Origin: Thermoanaerobaculales bacterium
GTDB taxonomy: Bacteria > Acidobacteriota > Thermoanaerobaculia > Thermoanaerobaculales > Sulfomarinibacteraceae
NCBI GenBank assembly: GCA_025456145.1
Contig: JALOLD010000003.1
Location: forward strand, 82,209-146,208
Reading direction: 5' to 3'
Length of the DNA: 64,000 bases
Made by a program: the position numbers and the translations under genes. Of the stretch, positions 10,311 through 20,360 are shown in pieces. The first letter of the stretch is position 1, and each line of letters opens with the position of its first letter. Under the pieces are notes generated by a model. That model was not told the DNA's origin and made no database searches. It saw nothing but the letters and a program-made list of their open reading frames with translations.

Positions 10311-13300
10311 GGCCCGGTCTCCTGCGATTCGAGGTTGTTGTGGTCGCTCGAGCCACCGCCGAACAGCGGTGTCCGGCGGAGCTTGAGCGACCGCCAGATG
10401 AAGTAGATCGACGGGTAGACCACGAGCTCGCCGACAAACGAGGTGACGATCCCCCCGACCATGGGGGCCGCGATTCTCCGCATGACATCGGAGCCGACCC
10501 CGGTCGCCCACAGGATCGGCACCAGGGCGATGAAGGTCGTCGTGACGGTCATCATCTTGGGCCGGATGCGCTGGACCGCGCCGTGGTGGACGGCCTCCGC
10601 GAGGTGGCCGTAGTCTGCCATGCGTCCGCGCTTCGTCCATCGCTCGTAGGCGAGGTCGAGGTAGAGCAGCATCACCACCCCGGTCTCCGCGTCGAGGCCC
10701 GCGAGGGCGATCAGCCCGACCCAGACCGCGATCGACCAGTTGTAGTCGAGGAAGAACATCAGCCAGACCGAGCCGACCGCCGAAAAGGGGACGGCGAGCA
10801 GGACGATGGCGACCTTGGTCCAGGACCGGGTGTTGAGGTAGAGGATCAGCATGATCAGGACCAGGGTGATGGGCACGATGACCAGCAGCCGCTGCCTCGC
10901 CCGCTGCATGTACTCGTACTGACCCGACCAGAGCACGGTGTAGCCGTCGGGGATCGCGACCCCGTGCTCGACCGCGCGTCGGGCGCGCTCGACCCAGCCG
11001 CCGACATCGGAGGTCGAGAGGTCGACGTAGACCCAGGCGTTGGGTCGGGCGTTTTCGGACTTGATGCCCGGAGGACCCTGGCGGATCCTCAGGGTCGTGA
11101 CCTGGGCGAGGGGGACCTGGGCGCCGTTCGGGGCGGCGACCAGGATCTCCTCGAGCTCGGCGACGCTGTCGCGCAGCTCCCGCGGGTAGCGGACGTTGAT
11201 CGGGTAGCGCTCGAGGCCCTCGACCGTCCAGCCGACGTTCATCCCGCCGATCGCGGACATGATCACGTCCTGGATGTCGGCGACCCTCAGCCCGAAGCGG
11301 GCGGCGGCCTGCCGGTCGATCTCGAGCTCGACGTAGTTGCCGCCCATGACCCGCTCGGCGTAGGCCGACAGCGTACCCGGAAGCGGCCGGACCACCGCCT
11401 CGATCTCGGTGGCGAGCCGTTCAAGAACCACCAGGTCCGGACCGCCGACCTTGATCCCAACCGGGGTCTTGATGCCGGTGGAAAGCATGTCGATGCGGGT
11501 CTTGATGGGCGGGATCCAGGCATTGGTCAGACCCGGGAATCGGACCGCCGCGTCGAGCTCGGCGATCAGCTGCTGCCTGGTCATGCCCTCTCGCCACTGG
11601 TCCCGGGGCTTGAGCTGGATGGTGGTCTCGATCATGGTCAGCGGCGCGGGGTCGGTGGCGGTGTCGGCTCGGCCGATCTTGCCCAGCACCGACTCCACCT
11701 CCGGGAACCCGGCGATCAGCTTGTCGGTCTGCTGGAGCAGCTCACGAGCCTTGGTGATCGAGATGCCGGGGAAGGTGGTCGGCATGTAGAGCAGGTCGCC
11801 CTCCCACAGCGGCGGCATGAACTCGGAGCCGATGTGGGCCAGGGGATAGGCGATCGACAACACCAGGAGGACCGCCAGGACGACGATCATCCACCGGGCC
11901 CGGAGCACCGAGCGCAGCACCGGCGTGTACAGCGAGCGGAGGACCCTCGAGACGGGGTGGACGTCCTCGGAGTGGATCTTGCCGCGGACGAACCAGTACA
12001 TGAGCACCGGGATCAGGGTGATGGCGACCACCGACGACGCCGCCATCGCGTAGGTCTTGGTGAAGGCCAGCGGTCGGAACAGCCGGCCTTCCTGGGCCTG
12101 GAGGGTGAACACCGGCATGAACGAGACCGTGATCACCAGCAGGGTGAAGAACAGGGTGGGTCCGACCTCCTGCGCCGAGCGCAGGATGATCTCGAAGTGG
12201 CTCCGTTCCTCGCGCCACTCCTCGTAGTGCTTGTGCGCGTTCTCGACCATCACGATGGCGGCGTCGACCAGCACGCCGATCGAGATGGCGATGCCTCCGA
12301 GGGACATGATGTTCGCCCCGAGGCCCTGGAGCTTCATGACGATCAGGGACAGCAGGATCGACACCGGGATGGAGAAGACCGCGACGAGTGCCGACCGGAA
12401 GTGGAACAGGAACACCACGCAGACGACGGCGACGATGATCGACTCCTCGACGAGGGTGCGGGTCAGGGTCCTGATCGACTCCTCGATCAGCCCGGTGCGG
12501 TCGTACCCGACCTCGATCCTGACGTCGTCCGGGAGCCCCTTTTGGAGCTCGGCGAGACGCTCCTTGACCCGTCGGATCACCTCCATCGTGTCGGCGCCGT
12601 CGCGGACGACGACGATTCCTCCCACCGTCTCACCCTCGCCGTTCCACTCGGCGATGCCGCGGCGGATCTCGGGACCGATCGTGACGTTGGCCACCTCCGA
12701 AAGGAGGACCGGGGTCCCACCGGCGCCCACCCTGAGAGGGATCGTCTCGAGGTCGCGAAGCTCGCGGATGTAGCCGCGCCCGATCACCATGAACTCCGAC
12801 TCCGCGAGCTCGACCACGCGACCGCCGGCATCGGAGTTGGACTCCCGGATCGCGTTCTTGACCTCGCTCAGAGGGATGCCGTAGGCACGGAGCTTGACCG
12901 GGTCGACCTCGACCTGGATCTGGCGCACGAAACCGCCGACGCTCGCCACCTCGGACACGCCCTCCACCGAGGTCAGACCGTAGCGCAGGTACCAGTCCTG
13001 GAACGAGCGGAGCTCGGCGAGGCTGTGCCGGTCGGAGTTGAGCACGTACATGAAAGCCCAACCGACGCCGGTGGCGTCCGGCCCGAGCTGCGGCGTGACG
13101 CCATCGGGAAGCTGGGCCTGCTGGGCCGAGAGGTACTCGAGGACGCGGGACCGCGCCCAGTAGAGGTCGGTCCCGTCCTCGAAGATCACGTAGACGAAGG
13201 AGACGCCGAAGAAGGAGTAACCGCGGACAACCTTCGCGTGGGGAACCGCCAGCATCTTGGAGGTGATCGGGTAGGTGACCTGGTCCTCGACGACCTGCGG

Positions 13301-13471
13301 GGCCTGGCCCGGGTACCTGGTGTAGACGATCACCTGGACGTCGGACAGGTCCGGGATGGCGTCGAGCCGGATGGCCGACGACGCCCAGAGGCCCCCGAGC
13401 ACCGCGCTCGCCAGCGCCACCATCATCAGGAACCGGTTGCGGAGCGACCACTCGATGATCCAGCCGAGCAT
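10307..13471 (-). CDS. cusA: CusA-like heavy-metal efflux RND transporter
   Basis: Inner-membrane proton-driven pump of 1054 residues, the normal length for the CzcA/CusA family. It drives metal through a CusCBA-type tripartite complex. It starts [17 protein letters not shown], the classical first helix of this family, and carries family segments such as [19 protein letters not shown]-like text (about residue 400), [24 protein letters not shown] and [19 protein letters not shown] near the C-terminus. A CAGGAGA ribosome binding site precedes ATG 13471, 14 bp after the CusB stop. The neighbouring Cu+ ATPase and CusB with two metal modules favour Cu/Ag over Co/Zn/Cd, though this is an inference from context. 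Confidence 0.95.
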
Positions 13472-13485
13472 GCTCGTCTCCTGCC

Positions 13486-14985
13486 TCAGTGCCGGTGGTC
13501 GCCGGTCGGGCTCTCGGCGCGCGAGGCGGCGGCCATTTTCAGGATCGCCTCACGGAGGTTCGACTCGGAGTCGATGAGGAACTGCGCCGAGGTGACGATC
13601 GTGTCGCCCGCCTCGAGGCCGTCGAGCACCTGGACGACGCCGTCCCCTTCGCGGCCGAGGGTCACCTCGCGCGGGGCAAAGCTCCCGTCGCCGAGGGCGA
13701 CCACCACGACGTTCCGCTCGCCGGTCCGCAGCACCGACTGGGACGGCACGGTCACCGCGTCCCGCACCTCGACGGGCTCGAACACCACCGTGGCGTACAT
13801 TCCAACCCGGAGGCGGCGCCCGGGGTTCGGTACCTCGAGGGTGAGCCGTACGGTTCGCGTCGTCTCGGATACTTCCGGCTCGACGAAGCGCACCCGGCCG
13901 GTGAAGGTCTCGCCGGGGAGGTAGGTGAGGGTGACGGTCGCGGTCGAGCCCTCGCGGATCCACGGCAGCTGGTTGGTGTAGACCTCGACCGCGAGCCACA
14001 GGGTGTCGAGGCCGGCGATGTGGATCACGTCCATGCCCGGGACGATGCGCATGCCCTCGAGCCCGTGCATGCGTTTCATGACCACCCCCGAGGCCGGGGC
14101 GGCGACCTCGAGGGTCCGGACGATCGCGCCCCGATGGATCAGCCCCTCGATCTGGTCGTCGCTGACGTCCCAGAACTCGAGCCGCTGCCTCGCGGCCTCG
14201 ACCAGCGCCTCGGCGCGCTCTCGGGTCTGAGGGCTCGCCCCGGACAGGCGCTCGGCGTAGCTCACGGCGGACAGCAGCTCCTGCTGGGTCTGGACGAGCT
14301 CGGGGGAAAAGACCTCGAACAGGGGCTCGCCCCGACCAACCGGTTGGCCAAGGTAGTTGACGAACACCTTCTCGACATAGCCCGCGTACTTGGTGGTGAC
14401 GGTGACCATGCGATCCTCGTCGTAGTTCAGGTAGCCAACCGTGCGGATCGTGCGCCGGATGTCCCGCCGCCGGACCGTCTCGGTGGTGAGGTTCATGTTC
14501 TGCTGCACCGCGGGGTCGATCCGGACCACCGGGCCCTGGGTGGCCCCGGGCGGCGCCGCGGCGGTAGGCCCATCGGGCTCGGCGGCCATCGGGACGAGGT
14601 CCATCCCGCAGATCGGGCAGCTGCCTTGCGTGGGCTCGACCACCGCTGGGTGCATCGGGCAGGTCCACAGCTCCTCCCGATTCCCCTTGGCGTGGTCCTC
14701 ATGGGATCCCGGGTCGTCCGCCACGGGCACGAGGTCCATGCCGCAGATCGGGCAGCTCCCGGGCTCGCTCTCGATGATCTGTGGGTGCATCGGGCAGGTC
14801 CAGATCGGCTCGGCGATGGCCCGCGGCCGGTCGTCGTCGAGGCCGCGCAGCCGCTCGTCGATAGTGGTGAGCTCGAAGGGGTCGAGCGTGACGAGCGCCG
14901 TGACCAGGACCCCGGCGAGGAGGCCGAGGACGGCAGCGGTACGGGCGGAGCCGCGGAGGCGGCCGGGACGGGGTCGGATGCTCAT
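13486..14985 (-). CDS. cusB: CusB-like periplasmic adaptor of RND metal efflux, with two metal-binding modules
   Basis: Membrane-fusion protein of 499 residues linking the RND pump to the outer-membrane channel. A single N-terminal helix (about 10-30) anchors it. Two tandem heavy-metal binding modules follow, each with CPMHP then CPICGMDLVP (about residues 62-90 and 103-130). The adaptor body has VGYLNYDEDRMVTVTTKYAGYV, a helical hairpin, a lipoyl-like half (GVVMKRMHGLEGMRIVPG) and the beta-barrel (RVRFVEPEVSETTRTVRLTLE). The ATG at 14985 overlaps the stop of the upstream outer-membrane gene (ATGA). Two modules in tandem is more than most CusB proteins carry and suggests direct metal loading in the periplasm. 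Confidence 0.93.
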   Translation of the reverse strand: MSIRPRPGRLRGSARTAAVLGLLAGVLVTALVTLDPFELTTIDERLRGLDDDRPRAIAEPIWTCPMHPQIIESEPGSCPICGMDLVPVADDPGSHEDHAKGNREELWTCPMHPAVVEPTQGSCPICGMDLVPMAAEPDGPTAAAPPGATQGPVVRIDPAVQQNMNLTTETVRRRDIRRTIRTVGYLNYDEDRMVTVTTKYAGYVEKVFVNYLGQPVGRGEPLFEVFSPELVQTQQELLSAVSYAERLSGASPQTRERAEALVEAARQRLEFWDVSDDQIEGLIHRGAIVRTLEVAAPASGVVMKRMHGLEGMRIVPGMDVIHIAGLDTLWLAVEVYTNQLPWIREGSTATVTLTYLPGETFTGRVRFVEPEVSETTRTVRLTLEVPNPGRRLRVGMYATVVFEPVEVRDAVTVPSQSVLRTGERNVVVVALGDGSFAPREVTLGREGDGVVQVLDGLEAGDTIVTSAQFLIDSESNLREAILKMAAASRAESPTGDHRH

Positions 14986-16313
14986 GAGGGCTCTCCCTGG
15001 GGCAGCGGCGCCGCGATGGCGTCCTCGAGGTCGATGAGCGCGATGGCGAGGTCGGCCCGGGCGCGAGCCGCCGAGAGCCGGACGTCGAGAAGGACCCGCT
15101 CGGTGTCGAGCAGGGACAATGCCTCGACCCGTCCGGCGGCATAGGCGGCCTCGGCCGAGGCGAGCGCCTGCTCGGCCTGGACCGGCAGCACCTCGGCGAG
15201 GAGGTGGAGGCGACGGACGATCTCGGGGAGCCGACCCAGGACCTCCTCGACCTCGCGGACGACCGACGCCGATGTCGCTCGGCGTTGGGCCTGGCGAGCG
15301 ATCCGGGTCTGGGTGGCGGCCTCGACCTCCGCGTCGATGCCCGCCCGCCAGAGCGGGATCGTGATGCCCCCGCTCAGCCCGAGCACGTCCTGGCCGTTGT
15401 CCGGGACGTCGGCGTCGGTGCGGGGCTCGACGTACGCGTAGGTCAGGCCGACGCTGAAGTCCGGGGTCCCGTGCTCGGCCGCGAGCTCGGTACGGACCGT
15501 GGCCTGCTCGATGCGCGCGTCGTCGGCGGCGAGCTCGGGCCGGTTCGCGAGGGCGAGATCGCGGAGCGCTTCCCAGGGGAGGTCGCCGGGTGGAGCGGGG
15601 TCGACCGCGATCGACGGCACCGGAGCCCCGGGACGGTCGCGGAGCCGGTTGAGGTCGGAGGCGAGCCCCGCCCACCGCTCGTCGATTGCCGCTCGGCGGG
15701 CCTCGAGCCGCGTCATCTCGGCCTGGAGCTTGACGGTGTCGAGCTGTAGCCCAGCGCCCGCGGCGTACCGCGCTCGGGTCAACAGCTCGAAGTGGCTCAG
15801 CGTTGCGTGGTCGTCGGTGAGGACCCGGCGGGCCTCGTCGAGGTAGCTCAGCTCGACGACGAGTCGGCGGGTCCGGGCGACCAGGTCGAGGCGGAGGGCT
15901 TCCAGCTCGGCGGCCAGTGCCCGACCCTCTGCGGCCTCGACGAGGCCGGACTTCTTGAGCTTGCCGCCGCCGGGAAGGCGCTGGGTGACTCGGGCGGCGA
16001 GACGCTGGGGGCCGACCCGCGTCTCGGGGGGGAGAACGAACGCGGTCAGCTCGGCGGACGGATCGGGGAGCCTCCGTGCGGCGACGCCGCGCTCGCCCGA
16101 GGCGGCGACTCTCGCCTGGAGAGCCGCGATCTCCGGGTTCCGCTCGAGCACCTCGAGGAGCAGCGATCGCAGACCGGAGTCTGGAATCCGCGCGACGATG
16201 GCGTCCGCCGGAGCGGCGGGAGGAGAGCCCGCGATCCCGGGCTCGGCGCCGGACGACAGCAGCGGAGCGCCGGTCAGGGCGCACAGCAGCGCGATCGTGG
16301 GGGAGATGTCCAT
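14982..16313 (-). CDS. TolC/CusC-like outer-membrane efflux protein
   Basis: Outer-membrane channel subunit of 443 residues, the exit duct of the tripartite metal efflux pump. It has a signal peptide (about 1-23) and long heptad-rich alpha-helical segments typical of the OEP family, including two repeats of the form LRDLALANRPELAADDARIEQA and EALSLLDTERVLLDVRLSAA. AAGGA lies upstream of the ATG at 16313, which begins the signal peptide; more upstream starts would add a charged, non-signal stretch. It heads the coupled series channel, adaptor, pump, ATPase. The family is highly divergent, so the assignment rests on helical pattern and operon position. Confidence 0.88.
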   Translation of the reverse strand: MDISPTIALLCALTGAPLLSSGAEPGIAGSPPAAPADAIVARIPDSGLRSLLLEVLERNPEIAALQARVAASGERGVAARRLPDPSAELTAFVLPPETRVGPQRLAARVTQRLPGGGKLKKSGLVEAAEGRALAAELEALRLDLVARTRRLVVELSYLDEARRVLTDDHATLSHFELLTRARYAAGAGLQLDTVKLQAEMTRLEARRAAIDERWAGLASDLNRLRDRPGAPVPSIAVDPAPPGDLPWEALRDLALANRPELAADDARIEQATVRTELAAEHGTPDFSVGLTYAYVEPRTDADVPDNGQDVLGLSGGITIPLWRAGIDAEVEAATQTRIARQAQRRATSASVVREVEEVLGRLPEIVRRLHLLAEVLPVQAEQALASAEAAYAAGRVEALSLLDTERVLLDVRLSAARARADLAIALIDLEDAIAAPLPQGEPS

Positions 16314-16522
16314 GGTCCTTATCCTTGACTGCCTGGTTCCGCGCGACCGATCGCGACCCGTGGTCACGGGAAATCGACGTGGTCGGGGGCGGGAGCCGCG
16401 AGCACGGTGGAGCGCTCGCGAGGAGCGGGAGCGAGGGCAATGGCCGCCGTGAGGGTGTGAAGCAGGGCGACGGCGGGCCTGGTACGTCGTACCTCGCCTG
16501 AACGTCCTCGTGGTGCTCGGGG
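16314..16522. other. Intergenic region between Cys-rich gene and efflux channel gene
   Basis: 209 bp with an AAGGA ribosome binding site at the channel-gene side. No coding frame with family similarity, no strong hairpin and no promoter above chance were found. Confidence 0.4.
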
Positions 16523-16930
16523 CTAGGTCAGGAAGGCGCAGCCAAGGAGGTAGGCGGGTGGGGGAGGGTGGGACCGAGCCCGGCGCTCGACGGCGCAGGC
16601 CCTCCGAAACGACGGGTTCGGGAACGAGCCCTCGCCGGCCGGGGTGACCACGTGGAAATCCGGGTCAGGCTGGGTCGAGGCTCGATCCGAGGCTGTCGTG
16701 GCAAGCGCGTCGCCGGGATGGCCACAGCGGCATTCGAGGGCGTCGGGTGGGCCGGCGGTCGGGTCGGGGAGGGAGGTCGGGCAGCACGACGGCCGAGGGC
16801 TCTCGGATGGCGCTTTGCAGCACTCGTGGGAGACGGCTGCGGCGAGCCAACATGCCGCGTCCGGCGGGGGCGCCATCCCAGCCGCGAGAAGGATCGCGGT
16901 AGCCATGAGAATTGATGCACGCTTGCTCAT
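16523..16930 (-). CDS. Cys-rich exported protein at the head of the copper efflux operon
   Basis: No named family recognised. The 135-residue protein begins with a signal peptide (MSKRASILMATAILLAAG, about 1-23), then ACWLAAAVSHECCKAPS, SCCPTS, ECRCGHPGD and a C-terminal GCAFLT. The total of about nine Cys with His nearby suggests periplasmic metal binding. It lies 209 bp upstream of the outer-membrane channel gene in the same orientation. Small Cys-rich exported proteins of this kind are common next to cus-type operons, but its role here is an inference. The ATG at 16930 fits the signal peptide best. Confidence 0.55.
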   Translation of the reverse strand: MSKRASILMATAILLAAGMAPPPDAACWLAAAVSHECCKAPSESPRPSCCPTSLPDPTAGPPDALECRCGHPGDALATTASDRASTQPDPDFHVVTPAGEGSFPNPSFRRACAVERRARSHPPPPAYLLGCAFLT

Positions 16931-17075
16931 CTTTAGGCTGGAACAGGGGCACGCGATCACCGATTCCCCCGCCGGCGATCATCGCCGAGGGGAGATGTGG
17001 TCTTGTCAACGAGCCTGTGCTACTTTTCACACGGTGCCCCGGTGACACCGACACTCTGCAATCGGAGACCCGAAC

Positions 17076-18317
17076 ATGGCGCGAATCAAGCCCTTCCGTG
17101 CGTGGCGACCGAAGGCCGATCTGGCCGAGCGCGTGGCGAGCCCGCCCTACGACGTCGTGTCCAGCGAGGAGGCCCGCGAGATGGTCGCGGGCAACCCCTA
17201 CTCCTTCCTCCACGTCGTCAAGCCCGAGATCGATCTCGACCCGGGGGTCGACGTCTACTCGCCCGAGGTCTATGCCAAGGGCAGGGAGAACCTCCAGCGG
17301 CTCAAGGACGAGGGGGTCCTGATCCGCGAGGAGCGACCGGCCCTCTACCTCTACCGGCAGCGGATGGGCGACCACGTCCAGACCGGGCTGGTGACCGGCG
17401 CGAGCATCGACGAGTACGAGGCCGATCTCATCAAGAAGCACGAGCACACCCGTCCGAAGAAGGAGGACGACCGGACCCGCCACGTCGAGGCGCTCAACTC
17501 CAACACCGGTCCGGTCTTCCTGACCTACAAGGCGCGGGCCGAGATCGACGGCCTGGTCGCCCGGCTGACCTCGGGCACGCCGGCCTACGACTTCGTCGCG
17601 CCCGACGGCATCCAGCACGTCCTCTGGGTGGTCGACGACCCGGCCGACGTCGACGCCCTGGTCGGGGCCTTCGAGAAGGTGCCCGAGCTGTACGTCGCGG
17701 ACGGCCACCACCGGTCGGCGGCGGCCACCCGGGTCCGCGCCCTGCGTCGCGACCGCAACCCCAATCACACTGGCGACGAACCGTACAACTACTTTCTCAG
17801 CGTGATCTTCCCGCACGACCAGATGCTGATCATGGACTACAACCGGGTAGTTCGGGAGATCGCCGGGATGGACCGCGACACCTTTCTCGGCCGGGTCAAG
17901 GCGAGCTTTGACCTGTCACCGACCTGGGCGGTCAAGCCGAGCGAGCCACGGTCCTTTTCGATGTACCTCGCCGGCCAGTGGTACCGCCTGCGCGCGATCG
18001 ACGGGACCTTCCCGGCCGACGACCCGGTGGCGAGCCTCGACGTCTCGATCCTCCAGAGCAACCTGCTCGGGCCGGTCCTCGGCATCGGCGACCCGCGCAA
18101 CGACGAGAACATCGACTTCGTCGGCGGGATCCGCGGCCTCGAGGCCCTCGAGCGGAGGGTCGATTCGGGGGAGTGGACGGTCGCCTTCGCCCTCTTCCCG
18201 ACCGCCATCGAGCAGCTGTTCAAGGTCGCCGACGCGGGCACCGTGATGCCCCCGAAGTCGACCTGGTTCGAGCCCAAGCTGCGCTCCGGACTGATCGTAC
18301 GACCACTTGAGGACTGA
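17076..18317 (+). CDS. DUF1015 family protein in serine biosynthesis cluster
   Basis: Cytosolic protein of 413 residues, the usual length for DUF1015. Family landmarks are the N-terminal IKPFRAWRP, ASPPYDVVSSEEAR (about residues 23-36), NPYSFLHVVKPE, LYVADGHHRSAAA (about 205-220) and GDEPYNYFLSVIFPHDQM. A CGGAGA ribosome binding site precedes the ATG. It lies 45 bp upstream of serA and is followed by serC, all on one strand. DUF1015 has no proven activity; the conserved His/Asp-rich core and the position suggest a role in serine or phosphoserine metabolism, for instance the missing phosphoserine phosphatase step. That is inference only. Confidence 0.88.
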   Translation: MARIKPFRAWRPKADLAERVASPPYDVVSSEEAREMVAGNPYSFLHVVKPEIDLDPGVDVYSPEVYAKGRENLQRLKDEGVLIREERPALYLYRQRMGDHVQTGLVTGASIDEYEADLIKKHEHTRPKKEDDRTRHVEALNSNTGPVFLTYKARAEIDGLVARLTSGTPAYDFVAPDGIQHVLWVVDDPADVDALVGAFEKVPELYVADGHHRSAAATRVRALRRDRNPNHTGDEPYNYFLSVIFPHDQMLIMDYNRVVREIAGMDRDTFLGRVKASFDLSPTWAVKPSEPRSFSMYLAGQWYRLRAIDGTFPADDPVASLDVSILQSNLLGPVLGIGDPRNDENIDFVGGIRGLEALERRVDSGEWTVAFALFPTAIEQLFKVADAGTVMPPKSTWFEPKLRSGLIVRPLED

Positions 18318-18362
18318 CCGGCGCCGGCGAGTACCGGTCGGCCGGCCAACGAGGAGGCCCCC

Positions 18363-19244
18363 ATGAAGATCCTGATCTCCGACGCCTTCGACCCATCGCT
18401 TCCCGACAAGCTCGTCGCCTTCGGCGAGGTCACCGACGACAAGAACCGCCTCGCCGAGGTCGACGTGGTGCTTGTCCGCTCGAAGACCAAGTGCACGAAG
18501 GAGTACATCGACAGCGCACCCCGGCTGAGCCTGATCGTCCGCGGCGGCGTCGGCCTCGACAACATCGATGTCGAGTACGCCCGCTCGAAGGGCATCCAGG
18601 TCTTCAACACCGCCGAGGCCTCGGCGGTGGCGGTCGCCGAGCTCGCCTTCGCGCTGATGATCGCGGTCCCGACACGGCTGGTCGAGGGCCACCTCGGGAT
18701 GACCCGGCGCGAGTGGCTCAAGAAGCAGCTCAAACGGACCGAGCTGATGGGCAAGACCCTCGGCCTGTTCGGCGCCGGCAACATCGGCACCGAGCTGGCG
18801 AGACGCGCCATCGCCTTCGGGATGCGGGTCATCGCCTACGACCCGTTCCTCAAGAGCCACGAGGCGGTCGACCTGGTGACCATGGACGCGCTGCTCGCCG
18901 AGTCGGACTACATCTCGCTCCACGTGCCGCTGACTGCTGAGACCCGCGGCATGGTCAACACCGAGACCATCGGCCGGATGAAGGACGGGGTGGTCATCGT
19001 CAACACCTCGCGCGGCGGCTGCGTCAACGAGGCCGACATGAAGGCGGCGCTGGAGTCCGGGAAGGTCCGCGCCTATGCGACCGATGTCTTCCTGTCGGAC
19101 CCGCCGGCCGAGGACAGCCCGCTCTACGACGCGCCGAACGTCATCATGACCCCGCACATCGGCGCCTCGTCGAGGGAGAACATGCTGCGGATCGGCGACG
19201 TGGTGGTCCGGATCCTCGAGGACTTCGCCCACCAGAGCGCCTGA
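18363..19244 (+). CDS. serA: D-3-phosphoglycerate dehydrogenase, short form
   Basis: NAD-dependent oxidation of 3-phosphoglycerate to 3-phosphohydroxypyruvate, first step of the phosphorylated serine pathway. The 293-residue protein holds only the catalytic and Rossmann domains: substrate loop VRGGVGLDNID (Arg60), dinucleotide motif FGAGNIGTELARR (about 139-151), VNTSRGGCVNE with the second Arg, and the catalytic His in TPHIGASSREN near residue 263. The ACT/ASB regulatory C-terminus of E. coli-type SerA (410 residues) is absent, so serine feedback inhibition through ACT is unlikely. GGAGG precedes the ATG. It is followed 22 bp later by serC, which supports the assignment over other 2-hydroxyacid dehydrogenases. 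Confidence 0.9.
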   Translation: MKILISDAFDPSLPDKLVAFGEVTDDKNRLAEVDVVLVRSKTKCTKEYIDSAPRLSLIVRGGVGLDNIDVEYARSKGIQVFNTAEASAVAVAELAFALMIAVPTRLVEGHLGMTRREWLKKQLKRTELMGKTLGLFGAGNIGTELARRAIAFGMRVIAYDPFLKSHEAVDLVTMDALLAESDYISLHVPLTAETRGMVNTETIGRMKDGVVIVNTSRGGCVNEADMKAALESGKVRAYATDVFLSDPPAEDSPLYDAPNVIMTPHIGASSRENMLRIGDVVVRILEDFAHQSA

Positions 19245-19266
19245 ACGACGACCATCGGAGGCCACC

Positions 19267-20352
19267 ATGAAACGAAGCTGGAACTTCTACGCCGGACCCG
19301 CCACGCTGCCGCTTCCCGCGCTCGAGCGCGCCAAGGCCGAGATCCCGGACTGGGAGGGCACCGGGATGTCGGTGATGGAGACCTCCCACCGCTCGAAGGA
19401 GTACGACGTCGTCCACTTCGGGGCGATGAAGCTCCTCGGCGACCTCCTGGGGCTCGACGACGACCACCAGGTGCTCTTCCTCCAGGGCGGGGCGTCGCTC
19501 CAGTTCGCGATGGTCCCGTTCAACTTCATCCCCAAGGGCGGCTCGGCGGACTACGTCAACACCGGCACCTGGTCGGCCAAGGCCCTCAAGGAGGCGAAGA
19601 TCATCGCCAGCGGGCGCGAGGCCGCGACCGGCGAGCCGACCAGCTTCACCGCGATCCCGCCGTTCGCGAGCTGGGACCTCGACCCGGCCGCCGCCTATGT
19701 CCACATCACGAGCAACAACACCATCCGGGGCACCCAGTACCACAGCTTCCCCGACGTCGGGTCGACGCCGCTGGTCGCCGACATGTCGTCGGACTTCCTG
19801 TGGCGGCCGTTCGACGCCAACCGCTTCTCGCTGATCTACGCCGGCGCCCAGAAGAACATCGGGCCGTCCGGGGTGACCATCGTCATCATCAGCAAGTCGT
19901 GGCTCGCCCGCGCCAACCAGGGCCTGCCGACGATGCTCGCCTACAAGACACACGCCGACAAGGACTCGCTGTACAACACACCCCCGACCTTCGCGATCTA
20001 CATGGTCCGCAACGTCCTCGACTGGGTCGTCGAGCAGGGCGGCCTCGCCGCCATGGAGGCGCGCAACCGCGCCAAGGGCGACCGGTTGTACGACGTCATC
20101 GCCGCGCACCCCGACTTCTACCGCTGCCCGGTCGAGCCGGCGAGCCGGTCGTACATGAACGTCGTCTGGCGGCTGCCGACCGAGGAGCTCGAGAAGAAGT
20201 TCGTCGCCGAGGCCCTCGCGGCCGGGATGTGCGGTCTCAAGGGCCATCGCTCGGTGGGCGGCTGCCGGGCCTCGATCTACAACGCCATGCCCCTCGAGGG
20301 GGTCGAGTTCCTCGCCGACTTCATGACCAGGTTCGCCGCGGCGAACCGCTAG
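19267..20352 (+). CDS. serC: Phosphoserine aminotransferase
   Basis: PLP-dependent class V aminotransferase converting 3-phosphohydroxypyruvate and glutamate to phosphoserine. The 361-residue length is typical. Visible landmarks are NFYAGPATLPLPALE at the N-terminus, SVMETSHRSKEY, the PLP-phosphate loop LFLQGGASLQFAMVP (about 76-90), and the PLP-lysine in YAGAQKNIGPSG (Lys about 197). The C-terminal GLKGHRSVGGCRASIYNAMP contains the substrate-binding His-Arg. GGAGG lies before the ATG. It is the last gene of the cluster; no serB is present nearby. Confidence 0.96.
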   Translation: MKRSWNFYAGPATLPLPALERAKAEIPDWEGTGMSVMETSHRSKEYDVVHFGAMKLLGDLLGLDDDHQVLFLQGGASLQFAMVPFNFIPKGGSADYVNTGTWSAKALKEAKIIASGREAATGEPTSFTAIPPFASWDLDPAAAYVHITSNNTIRGTQYHSFPDVGSTPLVADMSSDFLWRPFDANRFSLIYAGAQKNIGPSGVTIVIISKSWLARANQGLPTMLAYKTHADKDSLYNTPPTFAIYMVRNVLDWVVEQGGLAAMEARNRAKGDRLYDVIAAHPDFYRCPVEPASRSYMNVVWRLPTEELEKKFVAEALAAGMCGLKGHRSVGGCRASIYNAMPLEGVEFLADFMTRFAAANR

Positions 20353-20360
20353 CCGGTCGC

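Noticed and set aside
17003-17026. TTGTCA and TACTTT as a promoter before the DUF1015 gene
   Set aside because: The spacer is only 12 bp, too short for sigma-70.
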